Below, piece by piece: positions 13,573-26,127 of a DNA stretch of 64,000 bases; within the stretch, counting starts at the first letter, position 1, and the number at the start of each line of letters is the position of its first letter. The DNA is taken from NCBI GenBank assembly GCA_030549495.1, contig JAUIRK010000746.1, forward strand, positions 49,714 through 113,713, read 5' to 3'. A program made the position numbers and the translations under genes. The notes under the pieces are model-generated. The model was not told the DNA's origin and did not search any database. It was given only the letters and a program-made list of their open reading frames with translations. Origin of the DNA: Nectonema munidae. Taxonomy: Eukaryota > Nematomorpha > Nectonematoida > Nectonematidae.

Positions 13573-13951
13573 TTTCATTATCCTTTGAAAGAAGTAACTG
13601 AATCTGGAAAAAGAACTTCCTGCGATTACAAGAATCTCCTAAGAAAAGAAAAACTTTCCACTCGGAAACAAAAAGATGCAACCAATCAAAATAGTTCTGT
13701 TTCCTGGAGCATGCATCAAAGTAAGGACTAAAATCTATATTTCGTTCAACAAAACAGAAATGAGTATTGTTTTTTGACATAATAAAGAAAATGGTAACTG
13801 GCTATGTAATCAATACAAGTGTATATCATCTTCTGGACCAAAGCAAAGCACATGTGGAGTATATAATAATGGTTCGCCAATTTTGTGGGATGTTGATCAA
13901 CTGAAAAATTCTGATGCTGAGTTTATACTCTTCCACCATTATAGTAATTGA
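13573..13951 (+). CDS. Candidate two-exon host gene end, unrecognised
   Basis: Exon 13573-13720 ends CAA-A with donor GTAAGG. Exon 13788-13951 starts after ...aataaag, and A plus AA completes a Lys codon, so the phase matches over a 67-bp intron. The first part is basic (SGKRTSCDYKNLLRKEKL). The second has spaced cysteines (NWLCNQYKC, STCGVYNNGSP) and ends FHHYSN before TGA. Composition is more protein-like than surrounding DNA. The first acceptor (aaaaag) is weak, the intron is short for this locus, and I recognise no family. Confidence 0.33.
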
Positions 13952-14698
13952 TAATCCTTTGATAACTGTCGATTTTTAAAAGGGGTTGAGATTCTGATTC
14001 TAATAAAAGATATTTGTGCTGAGAAACAAAAATTCCTTCTTTCAATTTTGGAATTTTTTTTGAATAAAAACAGGACTCAATCCTAATAACGCTTTGAAGA
14101 CTCGTTCCGTAAGAAATATAAATGGCCTGCTTTATGTATATAAATTACATTAAAGAAGGAAACCGACGATTGTTCTTCAAAATTTTGGTCCTCAAAAGAG
14201 GGTTAAGTAACGAAATTAGTAATATAAATTTTAGGATCCTTGAAGCAACAAGAAATGCATTCATATGATGCTGACAATAAAGCCAAAAAACACTAAACCA
14301 CAAAAAACAAGAACAAAACTTTATCATTGTACTTTGAATGTCAAACTGTTTTGAAGAAGTTACCTCACGAACTGAGATAATCATGATTATTTTGAAAGAA
14401 ATTACAATTATTTTGTTTTTTGATATAGAAGTCATTGGTTTTTAAAAATCTAAACTGCTCAACAAAGTTGTGAATTCAACTTGGAAGTCACGCGAATTTT
14501 TTTGCAGCTTTAAACTATAAGATTTCCTAAAGTGAATATTCAGAAAATACTTAAACCAAGTAATGCAGATGAATTACGCGAACAGCAGTGCTTCTATAAT
14601 CATTTTAAATATATTCGTATTTATTTTGTATTTTAAATTTTGTAGTTGATTTCCTACAAATTTGCGTATGATTGATTTACTTCACCAAATTCACCATA
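13952..14698. other. No supported feature
   Basis: Several short frames occur on both strands (for example a 96-codon minus frame ending at 14145) but none has splice context or a recognisable domain. Confidence 0.35.
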
Positions 14699-14837
14699 TT
14701 ATAACCCATTTAAGACCAAGCAAAGCAGACGATATCTAAAAAAACGCAGACGATTTATATTCAAAGTCATTGAAAAAGCAGACGAAGATGAAATTACTTA
14801 TGTTCCAAAATAGGAACATTGGTCGTAAATGGGTTAA
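14699..14837. mobile_element. TTAA-type MITE, same family as 57169-57305
   Basis: Left terminus is AACCCATTTAAGACCAAG, right terminus is inverted (GGTCGTAAATGGGTTAA). The interior has three 'cgtctgc/gcagacg' blocks nearly identical to 57169-57305 in the opposite orientation. The left target site is mutated (TATAA in place of TTAA); the right TTAA is intact. No coding capacity. Confidence 0.78.
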
Positions 14838-17800
14838 TGCTGGTATGGCACACTTAGCAGTTACACAAAATATTTTGGAATCAAGAGCCTACGAGTCTGA
14901 AACTTTCAAAAATAAGTCATTGCTTTAAACAACAGCTAATAAAGCGCCTCTTCATTAACTCTATTATTATTTAACGAACATAAGTGTGCAATATGTTATT
15001 AATTATTTTATACTCCATTGTAATTATGCTAAATAAAGTTTTATAATTTTGTAATTAGTTATTATTTTTACATTACTATTATCCAATTATATTTATAGAA
15101 TAATAATAAAGAATAACATTTTTTATTTATAGAATAATAAGATGTAGCTCTTTAAATATTAGGCGATCACCTAAAGTAGAATTTTCGGTTTCGCAGTGAG
15201 CTTTTTTTAAAAAAAAAACTCATTAATGCCTTTTTCTTTGGATAAAAGTTTTTAAATTTATGATGCAGGAACATGAGTTTGCAAAATAGTCATAAACCTA
15301 ATGTACCTATTTATTATATTATATCTAATTTTGAAACAAGTATTCCCATTTTCCCCTTAAACCCAACTGTTTCTTTAAAAAACTTTTGCTTAAAAAATAT
15401 GAACAATAATATTATATATCGATTGTATCTGAATAAATAGTTTGCAAATATTCTTCATGGTAACTTTCAGTGGTAAACTTCAAATACGAGATAGTAAAAT
15501 TTGATGAGTTTTCTTGAGTTGGCTTTTTGTTGAAAACAAGCAGAATCAAAATAAAGGGTATCATTTAAAATTTTAAATATGGTTTCCTAACATACAAAAA
15601 ATTCCGAATGTAAATATTGTATCTTAAATTGTACATTAGTGTTTTATCTGTTCAATAATTTGCGCTTCTTGCAACTCGATATGATAACTATATCTCAATG
15701 CATCTGAAATCATTTGGAATAGAAACATTAAGTGCTGTCTCGTTATCCTGTTTTTTTTGTCTTGTTAAATATATATATTTGTATTATTTGTATGTTATTG
15801 TAATGCTACATATACTCACGTTGCTCATCAAAATAATAGTTTTGATTATTGTGTAATTTAATTGGTGTTAATAAAAAATATTTAAAAATTTTATCCAATC
15901 AGATCAAAGTGATGAGATACTCATTTTTCCCCTGTCAAAAAGAACATGGCTTTTTATATAATACGTATATATAGGTTATACAGTAGAGATCCGATATACT
16001 CTAAATACATTTGATTTATTTCATTATAAGTATCATTAAAATTTAACAACTTTATTTTTAAAATATGATTCTATGTATACCAATGAGTTAAAATTTTTAC
16101 GATAAAAATGATCAATTTTAGATTACTAACTTGTTTTGAATTGATACAAAATCACATCCTCAATTTAATTTTGTGAACAAACTATTTTAATAGTCTCATT
16201 TTATCCTAAAATTTGGAAAAATAAATTGCTTTCCAATTTAAATCAGTTTCCTTTACATTAATACAATTAAAACCACATGTAGATGTTCTTAAACTTATTC
16301 TAAAGAATGAACTAGCAATAAGAGTTGTTTGTAAAAACGGAAGTGCTAGGGTAATTTCTTTATTGTTTTGAAGGATCTGATAAATCTTCTTAGTTTTAAT
16401 CTGAATTCGTTATAAGTGAGAAGAACTGTCCGTGTATTGTAAAATCCTAAATAATTTTGATGTATTGTATATGTAGAGAGTATATTCTGTGCTACTATTT
16501 TATTTCTTTCTGCTTTAGTGTGCATCGAAACAAACTGCCTGTTTTCCTCTTTTCCACAGCAAAGTAGCGTTCTATCTTCACATCCATCTTCTCTCTTTTC
16601 ACACGCTATTCTACTTCTACCTAATATCCTTGAGCATCTTTTCATCTTCTATCTTTCATAGTCGTTTGCAAACTTTGGTTGTCAAATATTCTCTCAGTCA
16701 CTCATGCTATTTATTATCTCTACTAGTAACATTTTTTGAGGAGTACTGCTGTTCTTCATACCCATTACACACTTGAATTGTGATACATTGTCTTGTAACT
16801 TTTTTTTTTGCAACACCAGTATTCTACTTATATAATATATCAATCATCAACATCATCATCTATAACAACAGCCGTATTCATCATCGTATGTTTTTGAATT
16901 TGAATAGCTCTTCTTGCTGTTTACAATTCATTACAATTTTAATTCTTTATTTTTATTTCAACCTTCAAAATAATAAAGTTTTATATTTTGCTTTAAAGTT
17001 TATCTTCTTAAATAAAGTGTTTGCAACTATTTGTTCAAGTTTTTTGCGTTACTAGATTCTTTTCACTGGTTGAAATAGTTTGCCAAGATCATGTCGATGT
17101 TATTGGTATCGCTATACTGAATTTATGGTTTCAAGGCGTTCTTTATCGTTACTAGAAAAAGAGGCAAAGGCTTCTTCAATTATAAAACACAATTAATCTC
17201 CAAACGAATTTTATCTACAAACATAGGGAAACTGGAAAAATGATCTTTGTATCCCATTTCAGTTCTTTTTTGTTAATAAGAACTCAGTTCATGGGTTTTT
17301 TTTTAATAAAAATCACTATATAAATTGGATTGAGTTTCTATTAGATTTTCTGTCATAAAAAATATATCTTGTTTTTTTAACTTTAAAGTTAACATCCCAT
17401 TTGTCGGATAATGGGCTATATTGGGTTAAATTCATAGAAAATAAAAAAGGCATTCGTTTTCAAAATGAAAAAGATTTATAATATAACGAGTTCAAAAATT
17501 GTTAAATTCTTCTAAATAATTCCTGCCATCCTTTCATCTGGATCTATCCATATGGTTCTGTGGTGTTAATATATATGAAAATCAATGTTTTGTACTGAAG
17601 AAAATTTAAGATCCCCAAATTCCTTTTTTGAATTATTCTGTTTCCAGCGCAATTAGGTTGTAAAGCGTGTAGTTAAATCTTATTGGACTAAAATCTATGA
17701 AGCTATCCTGAATACCGAGACAATCCAGTAACATTAAAAGGGCCAACCGAGTCAAGCATTGCTAGCCGCAGTCATGTATTGTAAACTTTCTGATGGTGCA

Positions 17801-18774
17801 CTTTTGTCTTGTTCTCTAAGTATTATAAAGTATGATTTGTACACTTTTTCCACAAAGTTGGGAATAATGAACCTCTAACCATTGCAGTTTCTTCAGATTA
17901 CATCCCAAAATTTGCCAAGGAGTATAGTTAGTTTTATTTATCAGCTAAAAAATAAGCATATTTCTCTGTTTTTGAGCATACTAAATTTGAATTTTTTGAT
18001 TTATTTATGCTCTTCTGTTTGAAAAATATTTTTACTCCTGAAATCAAGACCGTGTTCCGCGTAAAGAAGCTGACTGACTGACAAACATGTTTTCGTCAAA
18101 GCAAAGGTGATTCAGAACAAAACATTCGTGCTTCAAGATATCATCGTTGCAGCATCAAAAAAATAGAAATGTTTTTAAATATTATAAAACCCCTCTAAGA
18201 AACGACTGACTTCACAATCATACTCATGAAGTCGCATATTAAGTGAATTTCTGAAATATTTCATTCGATTTCAAATATTTGGTAAATAAAAGGCTTTGTT
18301 CAAGTAAATAGTTTAATTTTAATTTTCTATTTTAAATTAGGATTGGAACAATTTTCCCATATTTATTATATCTTTGTTTGAACTAATAATTTTTTTTTAG
18401 CTTTTTTTGGAATATTGATTTCATAAGAAATAGAAGTAGTTTAAAAGAGTGAACAAAACTTACGACTTTTTACTTCTGAGAGTTTAGGTTCAATATTTGT
18501 GCCGTTTGTGTTCAATTATGAACAAATGTTTGATGATGAAATCAAATGTTTCAAACCCAAGGTCTACTAAAAAAATATCCGTTCTAAAAACCAACTAATT
18601 AACCAATGAACTGATTAAATAAATATACAATAATTAATTAAAAAACTAAGCAATTAGTTAACTCAATAATTAACAACTAGCTAGAATAAGGTTTTCTTAT
18701 CATAAAAAAATACACAAGTTACTAAAAATGCCCCTATTATATTTGTTATATATAATTTAAACAATCAAATCTTA
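14838..18774. other. Long AT-rich stretch without a supported gene
   Basis: No exon, RNA gene or bounded repeat was found. The 99-codon minus frame at 16346-16645 (cysteine-containing, Met-initiated) is the longest open stretch but has no domain and overlies a pyrimidine-rich tract on the plus strand. Confidence 0.35.
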
Positions 18775-18940
18775 TATCAAATATATAATAGCATCTTTTC
18801 CTAAATATTCATTTTAATGTTTTAGTTTTTTTAACAAGATTGCTTTGAATAGTTGGCAATGTTTTTACATTTTGCTTAAAATTTTTGTTAATAAAAGTTA
18901 GTACAAATAATTTAATTTCCTTGTATTTTATGGCGTATAA
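18775..18940 (+). repeat. Left arm of a widely spaced inverted repeat
   Basis: About 110 bp around 'aacaagattgc...ggcaatgttttta' and 'tttgcttaaaatttttgttaata' recurs as the reverse complement at about 21750-21870. The arms are imperfect. They enclose ~3 kb that includes a hAT relic, so they may be ends of an older element or two opposed copies of one repeat. Confidence 0.5.
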
Positions 18941-19366
18941 CAGAGTAATCAATCCAGCTAGCCAATTAAATTAAAAAAAACAAAATTCCCAATCTCATAA
19001 AAGTGAATCAATCGATTCCGCCCTTCGTGAAAAATCTTACTCAAATTGCCAAGCGTACTATAGCGACTTTCTTACTAAATGAAGTGGTACAAAGCTTATA
19101 CGTATGAAGTGGTACGTCGTTTATACGTATTCCTGTATATAAACTTTTTTTTATAAATTTTTTCTAAATAGTTAAAATGATTGAAATGCATTATATTATT
19201 TTTAATTTGTTTCAAAAATTTAGATTTTGAGAGCGTTTAACAGAGGAGAACAATTGATTCCTCCTCTTCATTCACAATTCGTGGAAATTACAAAATCTCT
19301 CATTCCATTAAAATGTTTTTGAAAGATCCATCATGTCTCTTCTACTCTACGCGCTTCTTAACCTAA

Positions 19367-19777
19367 TTAGCATTCTTATCAAAAAAGGTAAATTTGCTTG
19401 TAGCATTTTTGTCCTTTAATGTTATTCTTTCTTCGGATATAAAGAGCTTTAATAGTGTTGCTTTGAAGGTAAACAAAGCAGAATTGACCTTGAAAAGTTT
19501 AAAACAAAGATACAAAATTTCTACCTTATCTAAAAGGAATGTTTATCTTCGAGAAGTTGCATTCTCCGAATTTTTAAACGATAAAAACAACATGTACATG
19601 CTGTCATGGGATATTTATATTTTAAAAATAAAGTTATTCAAGTGTGAGCTTTATTATCATTTAGAGATAGAAACATTTCTTGATGACGTAAATGGAATAG
19701 TTGATTGGACAATTTTTACCCATGGATTAGAGTTAATAATCCCTTCTAGCATAAATATGTCCGTGTTTTCTACGTGA
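19367..19777 (+). CDS. Unrecognised open frame of ~137 codons
   Basis: The frame is open from 19367 to TGA at 19775-19777 and has no early ATG, so it would need to be an exon (possible acceptors 'cctaattag' or 'cttgtag'). Near its start is a hydrophobic run (NLLVAFLSFNVILSS) like a signal or anchor segment, then a mixed soluble-looking region with KVNKAELTLKSLKQRYK and LEIETFLDDVNGIVDW. No family is recognised. It is long for chance in this composition but unproven. Confidence 0.25.
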   Translation, partial: LAFLSKKVNLLVAFLSFNVILSSDIKSFNSVALKVNKAELTLKSLKQRYKISTLSKRNVYLREVAFSEFLNDKNNMYMLSWDIYILKIKLFKCELYYHLEIETFLDDVNGIVDWTIFTHGLELIIPSSINMSVFST

Positions 19778-20149
19778 ACAGAATTTAACCCATGGAAAAA
19801 AAGTTGAAATAGAAAAGGGAATGAACGAAAATAGGCAAAACACTTATGATATGCCACCAGCATGCATATAAATAGATTAATCCTTTGAAAAGTATTTCTT
19901 CATTTTTATTCCTTCTATATAACTTAACTATATATATATATATAACATAGGCGAACATCCTCAATTGGGGGGGGGGGGGGGCGAACTTTTTTTTTATAAA
20001 TTATAATAAAAGAATTTTTGTCCAATGAACACACCACCATTATTACCCGACATCTTACTTGTAAGCTCTCAATCCCACCACAACTGCTCTGATTTTTTCC
20101 AGTCGAATAGTGTTGTTCGTAATTCTGTTTGCATCACTAACTTCAAGCT

Positions 20150-20877
20150 CAGTGGTTTCCCAAACTAGAGTGCGCGGTGCCATAGGCGATCGCGAAGCAG
20201 TTGCATGGGAGCTTTGACAAGGTGGACACTTTTTACATCACATGTTATTAAGCCAAATTAGTGTGTTCTGACCGTGCTCTCATTTCAAACTCTGATCAAT
20301 CAAAAATCTCCAGTATTTAATTGAAGTAAATGCCTTAAACTCTTATTTGTTTTCAGATGTATGCAAAGAAAATGATTTCGAAAACTCTTGCTGCACTCAA
20401 ACGTGAGATGGCTTTCCAAAGCGTTTCGAAGTTCGATTGAACTGATGAAAATCTTATTATATAGATATACTGGAGGCCGTAAAACACCGTGAGCATATCT
20501 TATCCAAGAAATTTCATTTTATTTTCTAATCTACAAGAATTTGAAAAATGCTATCAATTTATCAAAGCCTCGTTTATAATCTCGATTAGTAATCTGGCAC
20601 CAGAAGACATCTTAATTCAAGAACTGTTTATTGATGATTGAGGAGGTGCACAACATCTTTTTCTGAAATATCTCATAGCTATTTTTCGATTGAAATCGGA
20701 GAGTCCTATGTTTGAAAAGATTGCTCTGAAAGCTCTGATTTGTGTTTTGCCACTAAATATGAGTGGTAGCAAGCCCTTTCCATGCTACTTGGCATTGAAA
20801 CCAAATCCCAAAACAGATTGGAAGTGAGTAATGATATGAAAGTGGCATTGGCCAAATTTGGCCAATCATTGGAATGA
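20150..20877 (+). mobile_element. hAT transposon relic (left end and transposase C-terminus)
   Basis: The left terminus CAGTGGTTTCCCAAACTAG with downstream GCGCGGTGCC is the typical end of ZBED/Charlie-like hAT elements. Further on, short frames give the C-terminal dimerisation end: KTKSQNRLEVSNDMKVAL then AKFGQSLE before TGA, matching the known K(T/S)K-RNRL--DL hAT end. The reading frame shifts at least once and several stops occur, and no right terminus was found. It is a dead DNA transposon. Confidence 0.72.
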
Positions 20878-21749
20878 TTGGATTATTCATATAATTTTTG
20901 AATAAACAATTGTGTTAATTTTTTTACTACAGTAGTTTATATGTTCATCTATTTTTTTTAAATGAAACCCCGTGCTATTAAAAAATTATAGTTAGACTTC
21001 AACGCCAAAATTTTTTAGAAAGTTTGTAAACCACTCTTCAAGCTCAACAAGAGAACAAAATCATTCTGACTACTCATTGGATGTAATTAAGTCTTTATCC
21101 CTCCTTATTGCCATTTTTCAGTTATTGAAACGGATGGTCACAGCCTATCTGTATATTCAGTCTATTAGATATGTTTTACTCTAACCAAGTGAATCTTTTG
21201 TAAATCTTTAGTGAGCTGAATTTTTAGTTTAACTGATTTTATGTTCGAGGGTTAAAAATGTCTATGTCTTCTAAAGACCATATTAAAAGGGTTGTATTAG
21301 AGGACTCATTTATCCGACAGTTAATCGACGACCCCACTATTCGATGCAATATTGATTAAGAGCTAAAAGATGTTTCTCAACCTCTCCTCACACCAATTGT
21401 CAGCAAGCCCACTTCATATCAAATTAATTGGTTAGGTGATTGATTACTCTGTACTGAAATGCATTGTTATACTTCATATTAAAATTTAAATATTTTAGCA
21501 ACAAAATGTTACCAAGCTGGATTACTAACACAGAAAAACAAAGAATCATCTTATATAATCTTCATATTCTACCTACACTTATATTCAGACAGTAAAGTAA
21601 ATTATTTGAAAATATATTTAGGACATGGGTCCATGGATTGACAGGTATGTAGAGCCGCGAATTTAAATTTGGCCTTTTAAATAGAAATTGAAGGTTTTAC
21701 ATTTTTGGAAGAAAATATGCTACAAACTTTAAATTTATATTAATTACAT

Positions 21750-21870
21750 GAAAATAAAATTATTTGTTCTAAATTCTATTAACAAAAATTTTAAGCAAAG
21801 TGTGAAAACATTGCCTATTATTGTAGGCAATCTTGATAAAAAACGAAAACATTAAATAAAATGATTACAC
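21750..21870 (-). repeat. Right arm of the inverted repeat with 18775-18940
   Basis: Reverse complement of the 18775-18940 segment; see that entry. Matching blocks include 'ttaacaaaaattttaagcaaa' inverted to the left arm and the 'ggcaatcttgat' core. Confidence 0.5.
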
Positions 21871-22113
21871 CGCGCGACGGAGATTTTGTTTGACATGAAT
21901 AAAGTTACCTTTGTAAAGCATTTTTTTGTTTGGATCACGAAAATCACATTGAATCACAGTTTTGATTTATCTAAGAATAAAGATGCTATAGACTTCAATG
22001 TTTTCGCCCGACTTAAAGTACAGGAGAGGGAAGGATCTTATCGACGTGTCTCGTCGCAGTAATTAATAGGGATAAGCCTTTTAAGCTTTAAATTGTAGAG
22101 TTGTTACATAGTT

Positions 22114-22745
22114 ATGTGCAATAAAAAATATTCGACCCTCTCTAAAATGCATTGGCTCTTGTTCAAATTATTGGCTACATTCCTGCCTCTGATCAAATAT
22201 AGCTCAAATTTGCATTATTATGTTGTTGCCTTTGGCTTCCACTCCTGTGATGTTGCAAATATTGAAAGAGTGCAGAGAACAATTACTAAAAAGATATTAG
22301 GAATGAAACATTTTAGCTATAAAGAAAGATTGAAAAAATTGAATTTGCCTTCCATGATGTATAGGTTTAAAAGAAATGATATGATTACCGTTTACAACAT
22401 TGCAAATGAAAAGTTGAAAATGGCTTCACAAATCTTACCTCAGTTTTCTGAAAGATTACAAAGGTTTCATTCCTTCAAGTTTAAAAAGCGACATTGCAAA
22501 AAGTTATATCTGAAAAGATTTTTTACTCAACGTATGATAAATGACTGGAATGCCTTGCCTGATTTTGTTATTATTGAAGGTTTTTAAAAACAGACTCGAT
22601 GAGTTTTGGAAGGAAAAAATGTTTGAGCATGAATACTGAGAATCTGGACCTTCATAAATACGATGCGAATATTCTTCATAGGCTTTTTTGCCTCTTTTTT
22701 TTCGCTAATAAATTATGTTGTGTTATGTTATGTTATTATATCTAA
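22114..22745 (+). mobile_element. LINE 3' fragment (RT C-terminus and tail)
   Basis: A 157-codon frame encodes the post-RT end of a CR1/L2/Jockey-type LINE: IERVQRTITKKILGMKHFSY, then YKERLKKLNLPSMMYR, and RFFTQRMINDWNALPD. A +1 shift after ~22584 continues with KNRLDEFW-KEKMFEHEY. The 3' end has short TTATG repeats (ttatgttgtgttatgttatgtta), as many CR1/L2-like LINEs have. It is 5'-truncated, the usual result of incomplete target-primed reverse transcription. Confidence 0.85.
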
Positions 22746-22754
22746 GAAATGGAC

Positions 22755-22916
22755 GGGAAAAAATAGATTTCAAATATTCATTCTAAGGCTTAACCTTAAA
22801 ACAAGAAAATTAATATGGAACATTCTACTCACAAGACAAACAGGTATTTTAAATACTATAAAAAAGATATATAATTGAGAACATTGAAAATTATTAGGGG
22901 CGGAGGGGGGGGGGGT
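22755..22916 (+). repeat. Diverged copy of a segment of the 7-kb unit
   Basis: The stretch with 'cttaaccttaaaacaag', 'actcacaagacaaac' and 'gaaaattattagggg' aligns by eye with 33750-33840 of the 7-kb unit ('aacccttaaacaagtaaag', 'actcacaagccaagc', 'aaaattattagtgg'). It ends in a G11 tract at 22905-22915. It is an older relative of the hAT-like part of the unit. Confidence 0.45.
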
Positions 22917-23603
22917 CTAAAGGTTTTGACTTTATTGACTTTTAACTGTCCTAGTAAGCATTATATGATGAATATTCCATTTTTGAAGCTCCATATTTCT
23001 CAAGTTAGGGAGAATCTTCTATCCATTCTAGCTAGATATGATCTTGAAAGAGAAGCGGATTGCAAATAATTCAAATATGTTATACAAAAATAATTTAATT
23101 AAATGAAGATTAATATGATATTTAACTTGATGAAAGAATATGTGTGTTTGGTCTTTCAATCAAAAAGTGTTTTGAAGTCTTTCAATGCTCCGTTATAATT
23201 TTTGTTAAATTAGTCTCTAGTTACGAATTTACCTTATTCTAGACTTAAATTCGGATGATGCTCTCATGTCGTTAACATCTGAATCACTTTTTGAATAGAA
23301 AACTAACTTTATTTCTAACTGACTGTCTAATTTATTATTATCTACAAAAATAACAAATAAAATATTTTTTTGCTGGAATGTCGGTTGGCTAAAATATTTG
23401 TTGGTTATATCGTGTGTTACCTTTTAGTTTCACGTGAATATTGATTGAAATCAAGAAATAAGGGAATAAATTTATTATAGAAATTTATGGACAAGAAGTA
23501 AGACCTTAAGGATTAGGAAAAATGCATGGATAATAAATACACATCTAAAACGTTGACCCAAAGCTAGCCCCTTTCCACTCAACCACATGTGCTTGTTATA
23601 CGT

Positions 23604-23690
23604 TCAAAGAATTTGGCATCCCTTTTTATTCGCGTAATCAAAAGCTCCGGAACTGTCACCACCAGCCAAGTAGTCTGTTTTCTGATTTTC
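23604..23690 (-). CDS. Terminal exon ending in a CaaX prenylation motif
   Basis: On the minus strand a good acceptor (tttgtttattttag) precedes 28 codons ending in TGA. The peptide has a compact, soluble composition (DYLAGGDSSGAFDYANKKG) and ends CQIL. A C-terminal C-a-a-L is a known signal for geranylgeranylation, used by small GTPases, G-gamma subunits and others. Base composition is clearly more G/C-rich than the flanks. Upstream exons would lie at higher coordinates; I did not find them, so the protein family is unknown. Confidence 0.42.
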   Translation of the reverse strand, partial: ENQKTDYLAGGDSSGAFDYANKKGCQIL

Positions 23691-25109
23691 CTAAAATAAA
23701 CAAAAAGCAGGAATTACGTCTCTTTGCTAAGTAACATGGGGTAATCCAGCTTAAAAAATTTCGTCAAAGTGCATCGGATGTGAAAATTTCTAAATCCGAT
23801 AAAACCACGTCCATACGAGAATAAAAAGTTGAAAAAAGTTGTGCTCAAAAGTATCAAAAGGAAAAAGTTTTCACCAAGAAAACTAAACTATGAAACAAGG
23901 AAAAACGAAAGCTAGTTGACTCTACAAAAACAGGAATTTAAGTTGCCATAACGTTAAAATACCGTTTTAAGTTCTATTTGATCTATTTTCGATTCTGCCT
24001 TATTTAAAATACATTAGATTTGATTATATTTCAAATCTTCCTAAAACTTTCAAAATCTTATTTTCTTAGAACAAAATAAAAATAAAGTGAAATATATTTA
24101 AATTTTTCAACCATTTAGGATGAAAAAAAAATTAAAAAAAAATATATCTCTTTATTATTTTCAATTTGTTTAAAATAAATTATGATTTTGAAAAGTTTTG
24201 ACAAGATTTGGCTTTTGTAATTTGAGTGAACACCTTTGATAGTGCTTTTTTAAAACTCTATTATTTCTGAATGTACACATTTTCAATTTTTAATGTGGGT
24301 AATAATCGACTGACACCATATTCTAGGGCGGAACTTGCAGTAACTTCTTCAGAGATAAGTCTGCATATAAAAGACTAAAAAACAGAACATTCACATAGGG
24401 AGGGATTTGCTATCAATTCTAATGCAAATGACTTTTTATGGTGACATTGATGACTTTTAAAGTAAAACACATAAAATGTTATGTAATTGCACAATCTGAA
24501 ACATAATCCTTCATTTTGTAAGATTATTCTTTAAAAATGCTGTTTAAAATTTCCCTAATTATAAAAATCAACTACAGCCAGACACCGAGCACAGCAGTTA
24601 CATTATTTAAGAGCCAGGGGTGGGACGTCACATATAGCCATGTGAGGGTGTTGCTAAAAGAAGGCTTTTATGAATACATTACTTACAAGTTATGCAACTT
24701 AATTTGTTTAGGGAGACATAGAAATATCATATCTTGTTTAAAATCTTAGAGAAATTACAATTGAAGTTAAAAAGTAGGAAAATCATGTTTGAAAGTTAAG
24801 TAATGTTAGATTATTCAGAATCAACATTTTGATCGATTATTTGAGCAAAATATTTAGGGATTTATGCAAAAATGGAACTCAATTAAAATGTCCAATTTAA
24901 GCATTAACTTTCTCTGCTAATTTGATACCCATATTTATCAAAGTTTTAAGATAAACCTACATAGTTTTTTTTATTTGGGAAAAAATTTATGACTCAAAAA
25001 ATTTCGCCTCATTAAATTTAATTCTCTTCACTTTTTTTCTTCACTGATCCGCAATTTATTATTTTGTCTACTTTTTTGAATAAACTAATTAAACATTTAC
25101 AAGAGGTAT
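23691..25109. other. No supported feature
   Basis: A/T-rich DNA. The 70-codon plus frame at 24537-24749 includes a G/C-richer piece (SQGWDVTYSHVRVLL) without splice signals or a domain. It could hide an upstream exon of the CaaX-ending gene, but none is convincing. Confidence 0.3.
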
Positions 25110-25196
25110 TTCCTAATTTTTTTTTTTAAAAATAAAAAGGGGGGGTTATTTTTTTTTTTTTTTTTTATTTCTCAAAATTTTGGGGTAAATATTTGA

Positions 25197-25234
<38 letters not shown>

Positions 25235-25320
25235 TATATTTTTGGGGGGTAAAAAATTTCCAAAAAAAAAATTATTAAAAAAAAAAATGTATTTTTTAAT
25301 TTTTTTTATAAAAAAAAAGA
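25110..25320. repeat. Extreme homopolymer tract (A, T and G runs)
   Basis: About 210 bp made almost only of runs: long T, an A run of ~29 at about 25202-25230, and G5-G7 tracts. Flanking DNA returns abruptly to normal AT-rich sequence. This may be true low-complexity DNA or a consensus or gap-filling artefact. Confidence 0.8.
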
Positions 25321-26127
25321 TTGGTTTTACAAATGATGCTAATAATTTTGAATCACCATTCCATAAAAAATAAATTTAAGAAGATGTATTTTACCGCTAA
25401 AATAAAATGTCAAAGTGTAATGTTTATATAATTTCTTTCATAGGGTTATTTGTTATTTTTTATATAATATAATTACTCGAATAAATATATAAGATTTTTT
25501 AAACTAACTTCAGTTAGTTTCATTTTTTGAGTTTTTGAAAACTTCTCTGTCATATGTTTTGATATTTCCCAAAAGTCTCAAGAGGCTGTTTTAAATTTTC
25601 GCAGCCAACAAAATTAAAATGTTTCAATTTTGAAAATATGAGCACATATAAATGCCTTAAGCAGAAGTATGATTAATTCTTCCCTATCACTTCCAAAATT
25701 GGATTGATTTGAAAAATATAATTTCATATTTATAGACGCACGCAGAACTTAGAATTCGATTTTTTGAAGAAAAGACATATTGCAATTTGTAAAACTTATA
25801 ATTCTATAATTTTTTTCAAAGCTGCACTCTTACTAAGTTATTGACTAAATATCTATTAACGTTTTGTTCATCAGTTATACTAAATTTTTAGACATAAAAC
25901 GGTTAGGGAGGGTGTCAATTCGTTATCAAGACAATTCGGCTCTGGACAAATTGGCCTCAAATTTATATTGAATTAGAGGGGAAATTGTCAAGAGGTCGAT
26001 TTTTTTTGAGGCCAAACTGTTTCTCAGCCAATAAATTTATATAATTATATATTTTAGATAGGTCTTTTTTTTAATTTTTTAATATACTCTTAGGGATTTA
26101 ATTGATTCCAAAGTAAATTAACTCTAC

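Noticed and set aside
16346-16645. 99-codon minus-strand frame with cysteines
   Set aside because: No domain, splice context or conserved copy; the plus strand is a pyrimidine-rich tract that leaves the antisense frame open.
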